From positions 62,001 through 126,000 of the forward strand of contig JBDSDD010000075.1 of the NCBI GenBank assembly GCA_039920745.1: a stretch of 64,000 nt of DNA. The letters are read 5' to 3'. The position numbers were made by a program, and so were the translations under genes. The DNA is from Scleromatobacter sp039920745. GTDB taxonomy: Bacteria > Pseudomonadota > Gammaproteobacteria > Burkholderiales > Burkholderiaceae_C. Each line of letters begins with the position of its first letter. Position 1 is the stretch's first letter. Of this stretch, positions 42,811 through 51,846 are shown piece after piece. The notes below the pieces were generated by a model, which was given only the letters and a program-made list of their open reading frames with translations, made no database searches and was not told where the DNA came from.

Positions 42811-42919
42811 GAAATAAACGTGCGTATCTTAGGGTTTGCCACGCAATTTTTGGAACACATATTTCCTGTGCCGGCGGCTACAGTCGACCGTTTTGTGACA
42901 ACCCGCGCTGTCTTTGCAT

Positions 42920-42933
42920 CGTTTGGACAAACG
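42920..42933. promoter_or_regulatory. CGTTTG-GA-CAAACG inverted repeat upstream of the MarC gene
   Basis: A 14-base perfect inverted repeat with two central bases lies in the 197-base divergent region between the Lrp and MarC genes, 74 bases before the MarC start. An AT-rich patch near 42850-42870 (GGAACACATATTTCC) also has partial symmetry. Either could be a regulator site, Lrp being the obvious candidate. Confidence 0.35.
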
Positions 42934-43007
42934 GCTCGCTTCTTGCGTCACATCTGTGGCGTAGGCGCCATTGACGACCGCCCCCGTTAAAAGACAATCG
43001 CGCCCCC

Positions 43008-43607
43008 ATGGATCACACGTTTCTCTCCGCGTTCATTCTGCTGTTGCTGGTGCTCGATCCGTTCGGCAGCCTGCCGATCTTCATCTCGATCCTGGGCGCG
43101 GTGAAGCCGGAGCGCCGCACCTTCGTGGCCGTGCGCGAGGTGCTGATCGCGTTCGCCGTGCTGGTGCTGTTCATGGTGTCGGGGCAGGGCTTCCTGACGC
43201 TGATGCGGCTGTCGGAGCGCTCGCTCGAGGTGGCCGGGGGCGTGATCCTGATCATCATCGCGATCCGCATGATCTTCGGCGGTGGCGCCGAGATCTACGG
43301 CAGCGACGTGGGCCAGCGTGAGCCGTTCATCTTTCCGCTGGCCGTGCCGCTGCTGGCCGGCCCGTCGGCCATGGCCACCGTGCTGCTGCTGGCGTCGCGC
43401 CAGCCCGAGCACCTGTTCACCTGGATCGGCGCGCTGACCGCGGCGCTGGCCGTCAGCGGCGCAGTGCTGCTGGCCGCCAACCACATCCGCCGCGCGCTGG
43501 GCTCGCAGATGGTGGCCGCCATCGAAAAGCTGATGGGTTTGGTCTTGACCGCCGTCGCCGTGGAGATGATCCTCGCCGGCCTCAAGCGTTATTTTCTCGG
43601 CCTCTGA
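43008..43607 (+). CDS. MarC family integral membrane protein
   Basis: A 199-residue protein with six hydrophobic segments and MarC landmarks: LVLDPFGSLPIFISIL near the start, FIFPLAVPLLAGPSAMATVL in the middle and EKLMGLVLTAVAVEMILAGL at the end. The family was once linked to multiple antibiotic resistance but its role is unknown; some members may export amino acids. The ATG lies 198 bases from the Lrp start codon, on the opposite strand. Confidence 0.92.
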   Translation: MDHTFLSAFILLLLVLDPFGSLPIFISILGAVKPERRTFVAVREVLIAFAVLVLFMVSGQGFLTLMRLSERSLEVAGGVILIIIAIRMIFGGGAEIYGSDVGQREPFIFPLAVPLLAGPSAMATVLLLASRQPEHLFTWIGALTAALAVSGAVLLAANHIRRALGSQMVAAIEKLMGLVLTAVAVEMILAGLKRYFLGL

Positions 43608-43680
43608 TCCGCGTTTCAAATCCAGTTTTCCGATTCCCGTTTTTCCGCTCGAACCGTCCCCGAGACGAAGGACTCCTCTC

Positions 43681-44472
43681 ATGACCCGAATCCAGACTCC
43701 GCTGAAATCCCTGTCCCGCCGCGTCGCCATCGCCGCGGCCACCGTCGGCCTGTTCGCCGCGGCCACCGCGCAGGCGCGTCCGCTCGAGGACATCCGCAAG
43801 AGCGGCACGATCGTGATCGCCAGCGAAGGCAAGTTCGCGCCGTTCAACTTCGTCGACGCCGGCAAGCTCACCGGGTTCGAGATCGACGTCGCCAACGCCG
43901 TCGCCGCCAAGATGGGCCTGAAGGTGGAGTGGAAGTCCATGGGCTTCGACGGCCTGCTGGTGGGCCTGCAGCAGGACCGCTGGGACATGGTGATCGCCTC
44001 GCACGGCGTGACCGACGAGCGCGCGAAGGTCGTCACGTTCGCCAACCCGCACTACTGCACCGGCGGCGTGATCATCTCCAAGGACGGCGCGATCAAGTCG
44101 GCCAAGGATCTCACCGGCAAGGTGGTCGCCGTGCAGACCGGCACCACCTACTACGACAACGCGAAGAAGCTGCCGGTCAAGGACGTCAAGAACTTTCCGC
44201 AGGACAACTCGGCCCGCGCCGCGCTGGAGACGGGCCATGTCGACGCCTGGATCACCGACAAGTTCGGCGGCAAGGCCTCGCTGGCGGCGACGCCCGCCAC
44301 GTCGCTGAAGACGGGCGACCTCCTGTTCACCGAGAAGATCGCGGCCGCCGTCGGCAAGGGCAACACGGGCCTCGTCACCGAGGTCAACAAGGCGCTCGCC
44401 GCGATCCTGGCCGACGGCGAGTACGCTGCGATCTCCAAGAAGTGGTTCAACGAAGACATCCGCTGCAAGTGA
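43681..44472 (+). CDS. Amino-acid ABC transporter substrate-binding protein
   Basis: A 263-residue periplasmic binding protein of the family 3 (polar amino acid) class. A signal peptide (VAIAAATVGLFAAATAQA) is followed by the core: KFAPFNFVDAGKLTGFEIDV, QDRWDMVIASHGVTDERAK, YCTGGVIISKDG and VAVQTGTTYYDNAKK. The ligand cannot be told from sequence. The permease gene begins two bases after the stop and the ATPase follows, giving a full importer operon. Confidence 0.93.
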   Translation: MTRIQTPLKSLSRRVAIAAATVGLFAAATAQARPLEDIRKSGTIVIASEGKFAPFNFVDAGKLTGFEIDVANAVAAKMGLKVEWKSMGFDGLLVGLQQDRWDMVIASHGVTDERAKVVTFANPHYCTGGVIISKDGAIKSAKDLTGKVVAVQTGTTYYDNAKKLPVKDVKNFPQDNSARAALETGHVDAWITDKFGGKASLAATPATSLKTGDLLFTEKIAAAVGKGNTGLVTEVNKALAAILADGEYAAISKKWFNEDIRCK

Positions 44473-44474
44473 CC

Positions 44475-45259
44475 ATGGCGATCCTCAAGAGCCCGTGGCC
44501 CGCGCACTGGGGCCGCAAGCAACGCAGCAACGCCACGATGGCGGTCGCCGTGGTCGGGATGATCGTCGTGCTGTGGCTGCTCGCACACCTGGTCGCGCTC
44601 GCGCCCGAGCCCATCGGCAGCAACGCGCAGGCGTTCGCCGACGGCGCGCGCGTGACGGTCGAACTGACGATCGTTTCCGGGCTCGCCGGCGTTTTGCTGG
44701 GCATCGTCGCGGCGCTCGGCAAGCTGTCGCGCATCCCGCCGCTGCGCTGGATGGCGTCGTTCTACGTGTGGGTGATCCGCGGCACGCCGCTGCTGATCCA
44801 GGTCTTCTTCGCCTACTTCGCGCTGCCGCAGATCCTGCCGTTCGTGAAGATGGACGAGTTCGGCTGGGCCTGCGTCGCACTGTCGCTCAACGTCGGTGCT
44901 TACAACGCCGAGGCGATCCGCTCCGGCCTGCTCGCGGTGCCCAAGGGCCAGTTGGAGGCAGCGCGGTCGCTGGGCATGAACGGCTGGTTCACGTTCCTCG
45001 ACGTCACGCTGCCGCAGGCGTTCAAGATCGCGTTGCCGCCGCTGGTCAACAACATCGTCGCGCTGCTCAAGGACTCGTCGCTGGCCTCGGTGATCGGCCT
45101 GGTCGAACTCACCAACACCGCCGACCTGCTGCGCGCCAAGACCTACCTGCCGATCCCGTCCCTGGTGACGTCCGCGGCCATCTACCTGCTGCTGACCACC
45201 GTGATGACGCACTTTTCCGGGGCGGTCGAACGGCGTTTCGACATCGAGGACAAGCTCGC

Positions 45260-45263
<4 letters not shown>
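44475..45263 (+). CDS. Amino-acid ABC transporter permease
   Basis: A 262-residue HisM/GlnP-type inner-membrane permease. The N-terminal helix is followed by FADGARVTVELTIVSGLAGV, RGTPLLIQVFFAYFALPQIL, and the ATPase-contact loop around EAARSLGMNGWFTFLDVTLP. The start ATG 44475 lies two bases after the stop of the binding-protein gene. Its own stop overlaps the ATPase start by ATGA, so all three genes should be translated together. Confidence 0.94.
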
Positions 45264-46042
<779 letters not shown>

Positions 46043-46177
46043 CGAGCCCCGGGACAACCCGCCACGACCCCAAGAATCACCGGCGAACCAGGCGCCGGAT
46101 ATGACGGACACGAGTCCGCGAAGCCAGTCGTTCTCCCTTTCCCACCACCCCCATTAACGCCCCCAAGGAGGGACGCC

Positions 46178-48577
46178 ATGTCCAAGAAGATCGTCATTGC
46201 CGGTATCGCATCCGGATTGGCCTGCCTGCTGCCGCTGACCGCGCTGGCCCAGGCCGCCGCCACGGCGGCCAGCCCGGCCGCCTCGACGCCCAGCGGCGAG
46301 ATCGCCCGCGTCATCATCACGGCCCAGAAACGCAAGGAAGACATCCAGGACGTGCCGGTGGCCGTGTCGGTGGTCTCGGCCGAACAGCTCAAGGCCTTGC
46401 AGATCGGCACGGTCGAGGACCTGACCCGCAACGTCCCCAACGTCTCGTTCTCGTCGCAGGGCGGCCCGGGCCTGGGCACGGTCGAGATGCGCGGCGTCAG
46501 CTCGCAGGCCGGCTCGGCCACCGTCAGCGTCTACATCGACGACGTCTCGCTCACCACGCGCAACCTGTATAGCCAGGGCACCGCCGAGCCGCATTTCTTC
46601 GACCTGGACAGCGTCGAAGTGCTGCGCGGCCCGCAGGGCACGCTGTACGGCGCCAGTTCGCTGGGCGGCACGATCAAGTTCATCAGCAAGCAGCCCGACC
46701 TGAAGTACTTCGGCGGCTCGGCCACGTTGTCGGCCTACGGCACGCAGCACGGCAGCACCAGCTGGCAGGAAGAGGGCGTCGTCAACATTCCGGTCATCAA
46801 GGACAAGCTGGCCGTGCGCATCGGCGTGCAGTCCGGCCACCAGGGCGGCTACATCGACCAGCTCGATGCGGACTCGCACGCACTCGTCACGCGCGACATC
46901 AACAGCTCCGACTGGAACGTGGCCAAGCTGTCGGCCAAGGCCATCATCGAGCCGGGCTGGTCGATCACGCCGGCGCTGTTCATCCAGCAGGTCAACACCG
47001 ACGACATCGACGCGGCCTACACGACGGACTCCGACGGCAACAAGCTGCCGTCGTTCTCGACGCTGAAGAAGGTCAAGGAGCCGGGCCGCGATCGCCTGGC
47101 GATCCCCAGCCTGACGCTGTCCGGCGAGATGAACACCGGCACGCTCACCGCCGTGGTGAGCGGCTACCAGCGCCGCTTCAACCGGATCCAGGACGGCACC
47201 TACATCAATGACCCGAGCTACGCGGTCGTCAACCCGAACGACCCGGATCCGGCGCCCGCCAACGTCACCAAGCTGATCAGCGACCTCGATGCGCTGACTT
47301 CCGCGGTGCAGCTCGCCAACAAGATCGACCAGACGTCCCTCGAGCTGCGCATGGCCTCGAAGGACTACGACGCCAAGAGCGGCCACCACTTCACCTGGAT
47401 CGGCGGCCTCTACCTGTCGGACGCCACCACGCAGGTCTACGACAACGAACCCGTCTTCGGCGTCAACGCCGCATTCGCCGCCAACGGCGTCAACCCGGCC
47501 GACCCGAACCAGCTCGGCGGCGGCTTCGCCAACGATTTCGGCGGCGACAGCTCGTACTACAGCGCCCGCCACTACCACGACAAGCAGGCGTCGGGCTTCG
47601 GCGAGCTCACCTACCACCCGCTGGAAAGCCTCGCTGCCACGGTCGGCATGCGCTACCTGACGTCCAGCGAGCACTTCACGCGCCAGGGCGCCTTCTTCTA
47701 CGCCGGCAAGGGCGACCACAACGCGGTGAGCGACCTGCGCGAGTCGGCCAGCACGCCCAGCTTCAAGCTCAACTGGAACATCAACCCCGACGTCTCGCTG
47801 TACGCCAACGTGTCCAAGGGCTTCCGCCTGGGCGGCTCCAATCGCCCGGTGCCGGACACGGCACTGGTCGAGGCGGCAATCACCGCTCTGGGCTTGCCCA
47901 GCTTCCCGGCGTCGACGTTCAAGCACGACAGCCTCTGGAACTACGAGCTCGGCAGCAAGTCGTCGCTGTTCGGCAACCGTGTGACGCTGAACGTCGCCGG
48001 CTTCGTGATGAAGTGGAAGAACATCCAGCAGGACGTCACCCTCGGCAGCTCGGGCTTCGACTTCGAGACCAACACCGGCAACGCCACCAGCGTCGGCCTG
48101 GAAGCCGAGATGCGCGCCCGCGTGACCGAGAACCTGACGCTGAACGCGGCCGCGAGCTTCACGCACGCCACCTTCGACGCCGACGTCCCGACGCTGGGCA
48201 CCAACAGCGACGACGGGCTCTACAACGTGCGCAAGGGCGACCAGCTGCAGGGCGTGCCGCAGATGAGCGCCAACCTGGGCTTCGACTACCACTGGGCCTT
48301 GAGCGGCGAGACGAATGCGTTCGTGCGTGGCAACGGCCAATACACGGGCAAGAGCCACGGCCAGCTGGTGCGCAGCGATCCGGATCACCAGCGCCCGGCG
48401 TATTTCACGGCCGACGTCAGCACCGGCGTCAACTTCGACAAGTGGGAGTTCACGCTGTTCGTCAAGAACGCGAACAACAACCACGTCGCGATCCAGCACC
48501 CGTCGGTGCAGTTCGTGACCGAGGCCTACACGTTGCGCCCGCGCCAGATCGGCTTCAGCGGCAACTACGAGTTCTGA
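46178..48577 (+). CDS. TonB-dependent receptor
   Basis: A 799-residue outer-membrane receptor. The signal peptide (IVIAGIASGLACLLPLTALA) is followed by a TonB-box-like VIITAQKRKEDIQDVPVAVS, a plug domain with ARG-type signature VEVLRGPQGTLYGASSLGGT, and a 22-strand-type barrel ending in YTLRPRQIGFSGNYEF with the terminal Phe needed for barrel assembly. The sequence fits the branch whose start is RKEDIQDVPV, which carries varied substrates and not only siderophores. It lies 135 bases after the amino-acid importer, on its own transcript, and has a strong terminator. Confidence 0.93.
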   Translation: MSKKIVIAGIASGLACLLPLTALAQAAATAASPAASTPSGEIARVIITAQKRKEDIQDVPVAVSVVSAEQLKALQIGTVEDLTRNVPNVSFSSQGGPGLGTVEMRGVSSQAGSATVSVYIDDVSLTTRNLYSQGTAEPHFFDLDSVEVLRGPQGTLYGASSLGGTIKFISKQPDLKYFGGSATLSAYGTQHGSTSWQEEGVVNIPVIKDKLAVRIGVQSGHQGGYIDQLDADSHALVTRDINSSDWNVAKLSAKAIIEPGWSITPALFIQQVNTDDIDAAYTTDSDGNKLPSFSTLKKVKEPGRDRLAIPSLTLSGEMNTGTLTAVVSGYQRRFNRIQDGTYINDPSYAVVNPNDPDPAPANVTKLISDLDALTSAVQLANKIDQTSLELRMASKDYDAKSGHHFTWIGGLYLSDATTQVYDNEPVFGVNAAFAANGVNPADPNQLGGGFANDFGGDSSYYSARHYHDKQASGFGELTYHPLESLAATVGMRYLTSSEHFTRQGAFFYAGKGDHNAVSDLRESASTPSFKLNWNINPDVSLYANVSKGFRLGGSNRPVPDTALVEAAITALGLPSFPASTFKHDSLWNYELGSKSSLFGNRVTLNVAGFVMKWKNIQQDVTLGSSGFDFETNTGNATSVGLEAEMRARVTENLTLNAAASFTHATFDADVPTLGTNSDDGLYNVRKGDQLQGVPQMSANLGFDYHWALSGETNAFVRGNGQYTGKSHGQLVRSDPDHQRPAYFTADVSTGVNFDKWEFTLFVKNANNNHVAIQHPSVQFVTEAYTLRPRQIGFSGNYEF

Positions 48578-48600
48578 GCTTCGCTCTCCTGAGCTGACAG

Positions 48601-48634
48601 GCGCGACGGCAGCGGTGCCGTCGCGCTTTTTTTT
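48601..48634 (+). terminator. Rho-independent terminator of the TonB-dependent receptor gene
   Basis: GCGCGACGGC (48601-48610) and GCCGTCGCGC (48617-48626) form a perfect 10-bp stem with a six-base loop, followed by eight T residues (48627-48634). It starts 23 bases after the stop codon of the receptor gene and is the clearest terminator in the window. Confidence 0.95.
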
Positions 48635-48702
48635 CGTGCGCGTCCGACGTGGTGCGTTCGCGCACTCGGATGGCGCGCGCCCGGCCCACGTACCATGCCG
48701 GG

Positions 48703-49479
48703 GTGAGCACCCTCCGACAACGTTCCCTGGCCGTCCTGCTGACGGTCGACCCCTGGCAGAAGGCCGCCTTGGCGCGCGAACTCGACCAGTTCGATGGCGT
48801 CGGTGCCGACGAACTCCTCGCCGAGCCCGCGGGCATCCCCGGTCGCCCGGCCCGCCCCGAGATGGTCGGGCACACCGAGGTCAGGCAGCGCTCGCTGAAG
48901 TCGCCCGAGGGCCTGGCCGCGCTGATGCACGCGCTGGCGCACATCGAGTTCAACGCGATCAACCTCGCTGCCGACCTGACCTGGCGCTTCCCGGGCATGC
49001 CCGAGCCGTTCTATCTCGACTGGATGAAGGTGGCGCGCGAGGTGGCGTACCACTTCGGCCTGCTGAGCGACCGGCTGGTCGAGCTCGGCTTCGCGTACGG
49101 CGACTTCCCGGCGCACAACGCGCTGTGGACGATGGCCGAGAAGACCAGGCACGACCTCCTCGCACGCATCGCGCTCGTCCCGCGCACGCTCGAAGCGCGC
49201 GGGCTCGACGCGTCGCCGGCCATCCGCAACAAGCTGGTCAGCGTCGGCGACAAGCGCGGTGCCGAGATCCTGGACATCATCCTGCGTGACGAGATCGGCC
49301 ACGTCGCGGTCGGCAACCACTGGTACGGCGTGCTGTGCGCCGAGCGCGGGCTCGACCCGATCGCCACCTACGCTGCACTCGCCGAAGAACACGGCGCGCC
49401 GCGGCTGCGCGGGCCTTTCAACCTCGAGGCCCGGCGCGCGGCCGGGTTCAGCGAGGAAGAGCTGTTGAGACTGGGCTGA
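48703..49479 (+). CDS. DUF455 family ferritin-like protein
   Basis: A 258-residue protein of the DUF455 family. The helices carry paired Glu/His motifs suggestive of a di-iron ferritin-like site: ALMHALAHIEFNAINLAADL, WMKVAREVAYHFGLL, and ILRDEIGHVAVGNHWY. Family members are related in sequence to tRNA-modifying and di-iron proteins, but function is not established. The start is uncertain: GTG 48703 (VSTLRQRSLAVLL) is chosen; ATG 48670 would add 11 Arg-rich residues. It lies 134 bases before the gamma-carbonic anhydrase gene in the same direction. Confidence 0.85.
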   Translation: MSTLRQRSLAVLLTVDPWQKAALARELDQFDGVGADELLAEPAGIPGRPARPEMVGHTEVRQRSLKSPEGLAALMHALAHIEFNAINLAADLTWRFPGMPEPFYLDWMKVAREVAYHFGLLSDRLVELGFAYGDFPAHNALWTMAEKTRHDLLARIALVPRTLEARGLDASPAIRNKLVSVGDKRGAEILDIILRDEIGHVAVGNHWYGVLCAERGLDPIATYAALAEEHGAPRLRGPFNLEARRAAGFSEEELLRLG

Positions 49480-49613
49480 TCGCCCCCATTTGCGGGAGTC
49501 GACGTTTTCGCGCAATGCCCGTGGGCCGCGCTGCGACGGCGTCGATCCGTAAAATCGGCTCATCCGCGGACGGCGCAGCGCGTCGCCCGCCTTCTTGTTC
49601 ATCGGAGAACCCC

Positions 49614-50183
49614 ATGGCCTTGTACCGAATCGGCGACGACGCCCCGCGAGTGGCACCTGACGCCTGGGTGGCCGAGTCCGCCAGCGTGGTCGGACGCGTC
49701 GACCTCGCCGCTGGCGCCAATGTCTGGTACGGCGCCGTGCTGCGTGGCGACAACGAGTGGATCACCATCGGCGAGCGCACCAACATCCAGGACGGCAGCG
49801 TGCTGCACACGGACATGGGCTCGCCGCTGACGCTCGGTGCCGACGTCACCGTCGGCCACCAGGTGATGCTGCATGGCTGCACGGTGGGCGACAACTCGCT
49901 GATCGGGATCCAGTCCGTCGTCATGAACGGCGCGAAGATCGGCCGCAACTCCATCGTCGGGGCAGGTTCTCTGGTGACCGAAGGCAAGGAATTCCCGGAC
50001 AACTCACTCATCGTCGGCAGCCCGGCCAAGGCCATCCGAACCCTCACCGACGACCAGGCCGCCAATCTGCGCATGAGCGCGGCGCACTACGTCGCCAACG
50101 CGGCACGCCATCGCGACACCGTCGTCCGAATCGACGAACCCGCCAGCGGCACGTCCGCCGGCAGCGCCGGAAAGGGCGCCTGA
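49614..50183 (+). CDS. Gamma-class carbonic anhydrase-like hexapeptide protein
   Basis: A 189-residue left-handed beta-helix protein (PaaY/YrdA type). Hexapeptide repeats run through the middle (VWYGAVLRGDNEWITIGERT, SLIGIQSVVMNGAKIGRNSI). Three His residues at 65, 82 and 87 (HTDMG and GHQVMLHGC) are placed as the zinc ligands of the class. Many members show little carbonic anhydrase activity and have unknown roles. ATG 49614 has GGAGAA 8 bases before it. Confidence 0.92.
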   Translation: MALYRIGDDAPRVAPDAWVAESASVVGRVDLAAGANVWYGAVLRGDNEWITIGERTNIQDGSVLHTDMGSPLTLGADVTVGHQVMLHGCTVGDNSLIGIQSVVMNGAKIGRNSIVGAGSLVTEGKEFPDNSLIVGSPAKAIRTLTDDQAANLRMSAAHYVANAARHRDTVVRIDEPASGTSAGSAGKGA

Positions 50184-50252
50184 ATTCGTGAACGCCCGCT
50201 CGGCCGCTCCGAAGGGCGCTCGCACCACAGTGCAATGCACGAAGGTTTCCTG

Positions 50253-51203
50253 ATGTCCGAACTCCAGAAATTCATCTTCGACGGCCTGCCAGTGCGCGGC
50301 ATGATCGTGCGCCTGACCGACAGCTGGAAGGAGGTGCTCCAGCGCCGCTGCGCCAGCGGCGCCTGGGCGCCGGCCGTGCGCGACATGCTCGGCGAGATGG
50401 CCGCGGCCGCCACGCTGATGCAGGCCAACCTCAAGTTCAATGGCGCGCTGATCCTGCAGGTGCACGGCGACGGGCCGGTCAAGCTGGCGGTGGCGGAGGC
50501 CATGACCGACCTGCGCTTCCGCGTCACGGCCAAGGTGCAGGGTGACGTCGCGGCGGACGCCCGTTTTGCGGATCTCGTCAACCGGCACGGGGACGGGCGC
50601 TGCGCTATCACGCTCGACCCGCTCGACCGCCAGCCCGGCCAGCAACCCTACCAGGGCGTGGTGCCGCTGGAGGCGCCGGACGGCGGCCCGGTGGGCGACG
50701 TCGCGACGATGTTGGAGCACTACATGCGCCAGTCCGAGCAACTCGAGACGCGCATCGTGCTGGCGGCCAACGACGAGGTCGCCTGCGGCCTGCTGATCCA
50801 GCGCCTGCCCATCGAAGGCGCGGGCAACCTGGCCGGCGCCGCCAAGGCCGAGGTCGACGACGAGGCGTTCACGCGCATCGCCCACTTCGCCTCGACCCTG
50901 ACGCGCGACGAACTGCTGACGCTGGACACGCCGACGATCCTGCACCGCCTGTTCTGGGAGGAGCCGCTGCGCGTGTTCGAGCCGCAGGCGCCGACGTTCG
51001 CCTGCAGTTGCTCGGCGGAGCGCGTGCGCGGCATGCTCAAGAACCTGGGCCGCGACGAGGCGGAGTCCGTGCTGGCCGAGCGCCAGGACATCGAGATCGG
51101 CTGCGACTTCTGCGGCACCCAGTACCGCTTCGACGCGGTTGACGTCGGCGCGCTGTTCGCGCCGCCGACCAGCCAGCCGGGCATCACCCCCAGCGTCCAT
51201 TGA
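50253..51203 (+). CDS. hslO: Redox-regulated chaperone Hsp33
   Basis: A 316-residue cytoplasmic holdase activated by oxidative unfolding. The N-terminal domain is seen in GMIVRLTDSWKEVLQRR and MLGEMAAAATLMQANLKFNG, and the C-terminal redox switch has Cys251 and Cys253 (CSC) and Cys284 and Cys287 (CDFC), all four zinc ligands present. ATG 50253 (MSELQKF) is preferred to the in-frame ATG 50235 because GAAGG lies 8 bases upstream. It converges on the end of the pilus operon. Confidence 0.95.
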   Translation: MSELQKFIFDGLPVRGMIVRLTDSWKEVLQRRCASGAWAPAVRDMLGEMAAAATLMQANLKFNGALILQVHGDGPVKLAVAEAMTDLRFRVTAKVQGDVAADARFADLVNRHGDGRCAITLDPLDRQPGQQPYQGVVPLEAPDGGPVGDVATMLEHYMRQSEQLETRIVLAANDEVACGLLIQRLPIEGAGNLAGAAKAEVDDEAFTRIAHFASTLTRDELLTLDTPTILHRLFWEEPLRVFEPQAPTFACSCSAERVRGMLKNLGRDEAESVLAERQDIEIGCDFCGTQYRFDAVDVGALFAPPTSQPGITPSVH

Positions 51204-51230
51204 AAGGTCGGCGGGGAGCGACGGCCCTTC

Positions 51231-51839
51231 TCAGGGAAGGTTTCCGACGGTGATCTCGATGTCTTTGTACGAGGGCACCGGTCGACCTTGCTCGAGGCCT
51301 GGCGTGAATCCAGTAGCGAGAAACATCTGGCGCACGCGTTCAACGACCTCTGCGGCTTCTGAGCTTTGCAAGATCTGGACTTCGACGACGGTGCCGTGCT
51401 CGTCGATGAGCAAGCGCAGCCGGATCGGCAGGCCCGACCAGGGGAGGCCGCTCACGATCGTCAGGTCCGGGGCCGAACGTGTCCGCAAGGGCCCGTCGAG
51501 TTGCTTGGGCGAGCGGTAGATCCCCATGCCCACATTGCCCGAGGGAGGATCGCCGTCAGACGTGGTAGCGCGTGAACCCGGAGCTTGATCCCCGAGAGCA
51601 CTTGCGGCAGGGGATTCCGGCGGGGCTGCGGCCTGATCAGGCGACGGTGCGGAAGCGCTCGCCGGCGCCAACAAGCTCGCAATCTCCAGATTGCCGAGCA
51701 GCACCAGCCTAGCTTGATTGTGCCTGGGAACCGGCATCGCCATCCGCGGCTTCAGCGGATGGCGTGCCAGCGCTCCAAATAGCGCTCCATGGGCGAACAC
51801 CACGACCGCCGTGCAGGCGAGCAGCGATCGCCGGTGCAT
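51231..51839 (-). CDS. TonB-C-like protein, last gene of the minor-pilin operon
   Basis: A 202-residue protein with one N-terminal hydrophobic helix (LLACTAVVVFAHGALFGALA), a Pro/Ala-rich middle and a C-terminal domain reading IRLRLLIDEHGTVVEVQILQ, then EVVERVRQMFLATGFTPGL. This resembles the TonB C-terminal fold. It lacks the long Pro-Lys spacer of true TonB and no ExbB/ExbD genes are close by. It starts 7 bases after pilY1, and its GAGGAGG ribosome site overlaps the pilY1 stop codon. Whether it serves pili or is an unrelated envelope protein is open. Confidence 0.75.
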   Translation of the reverse strand: MHRRSLLACTAVVVFAHGALFGALARHPLKPRMAMPVPRHNQARLVLLGNLEIASLLAPASASAPSPDQAAAPPESPAASALGDQAPGSRATTSDGDPPSGNVGMGIYRSPKQLDGPLRTRSAPDLTIVSGLPWSGLPIRLRLLIDEHGTVVEVQILQSSEAAEVVERVRQMFLATGFTPGLEQGRPVPSYKDIEITVGNLP

Positions 51840-51846
51840 CGCCTCC

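Noticed and set aside
43929..44474. Upstream extension of the amino-acid permease frame
   Set aside because: It overlaps the substrate-binding protein gene out of frame and is Arg-rich; the permease starts at ATG 44475 with two-base spacing.
46178..48499. Long leftward open frame opposite the TonB-dependent receptor
   Set aside because: Its Val/Arg/Asp-rich translation carries no motif; the receptor on the plus strand has signal peptide, plug, barrel and terminal Phe.
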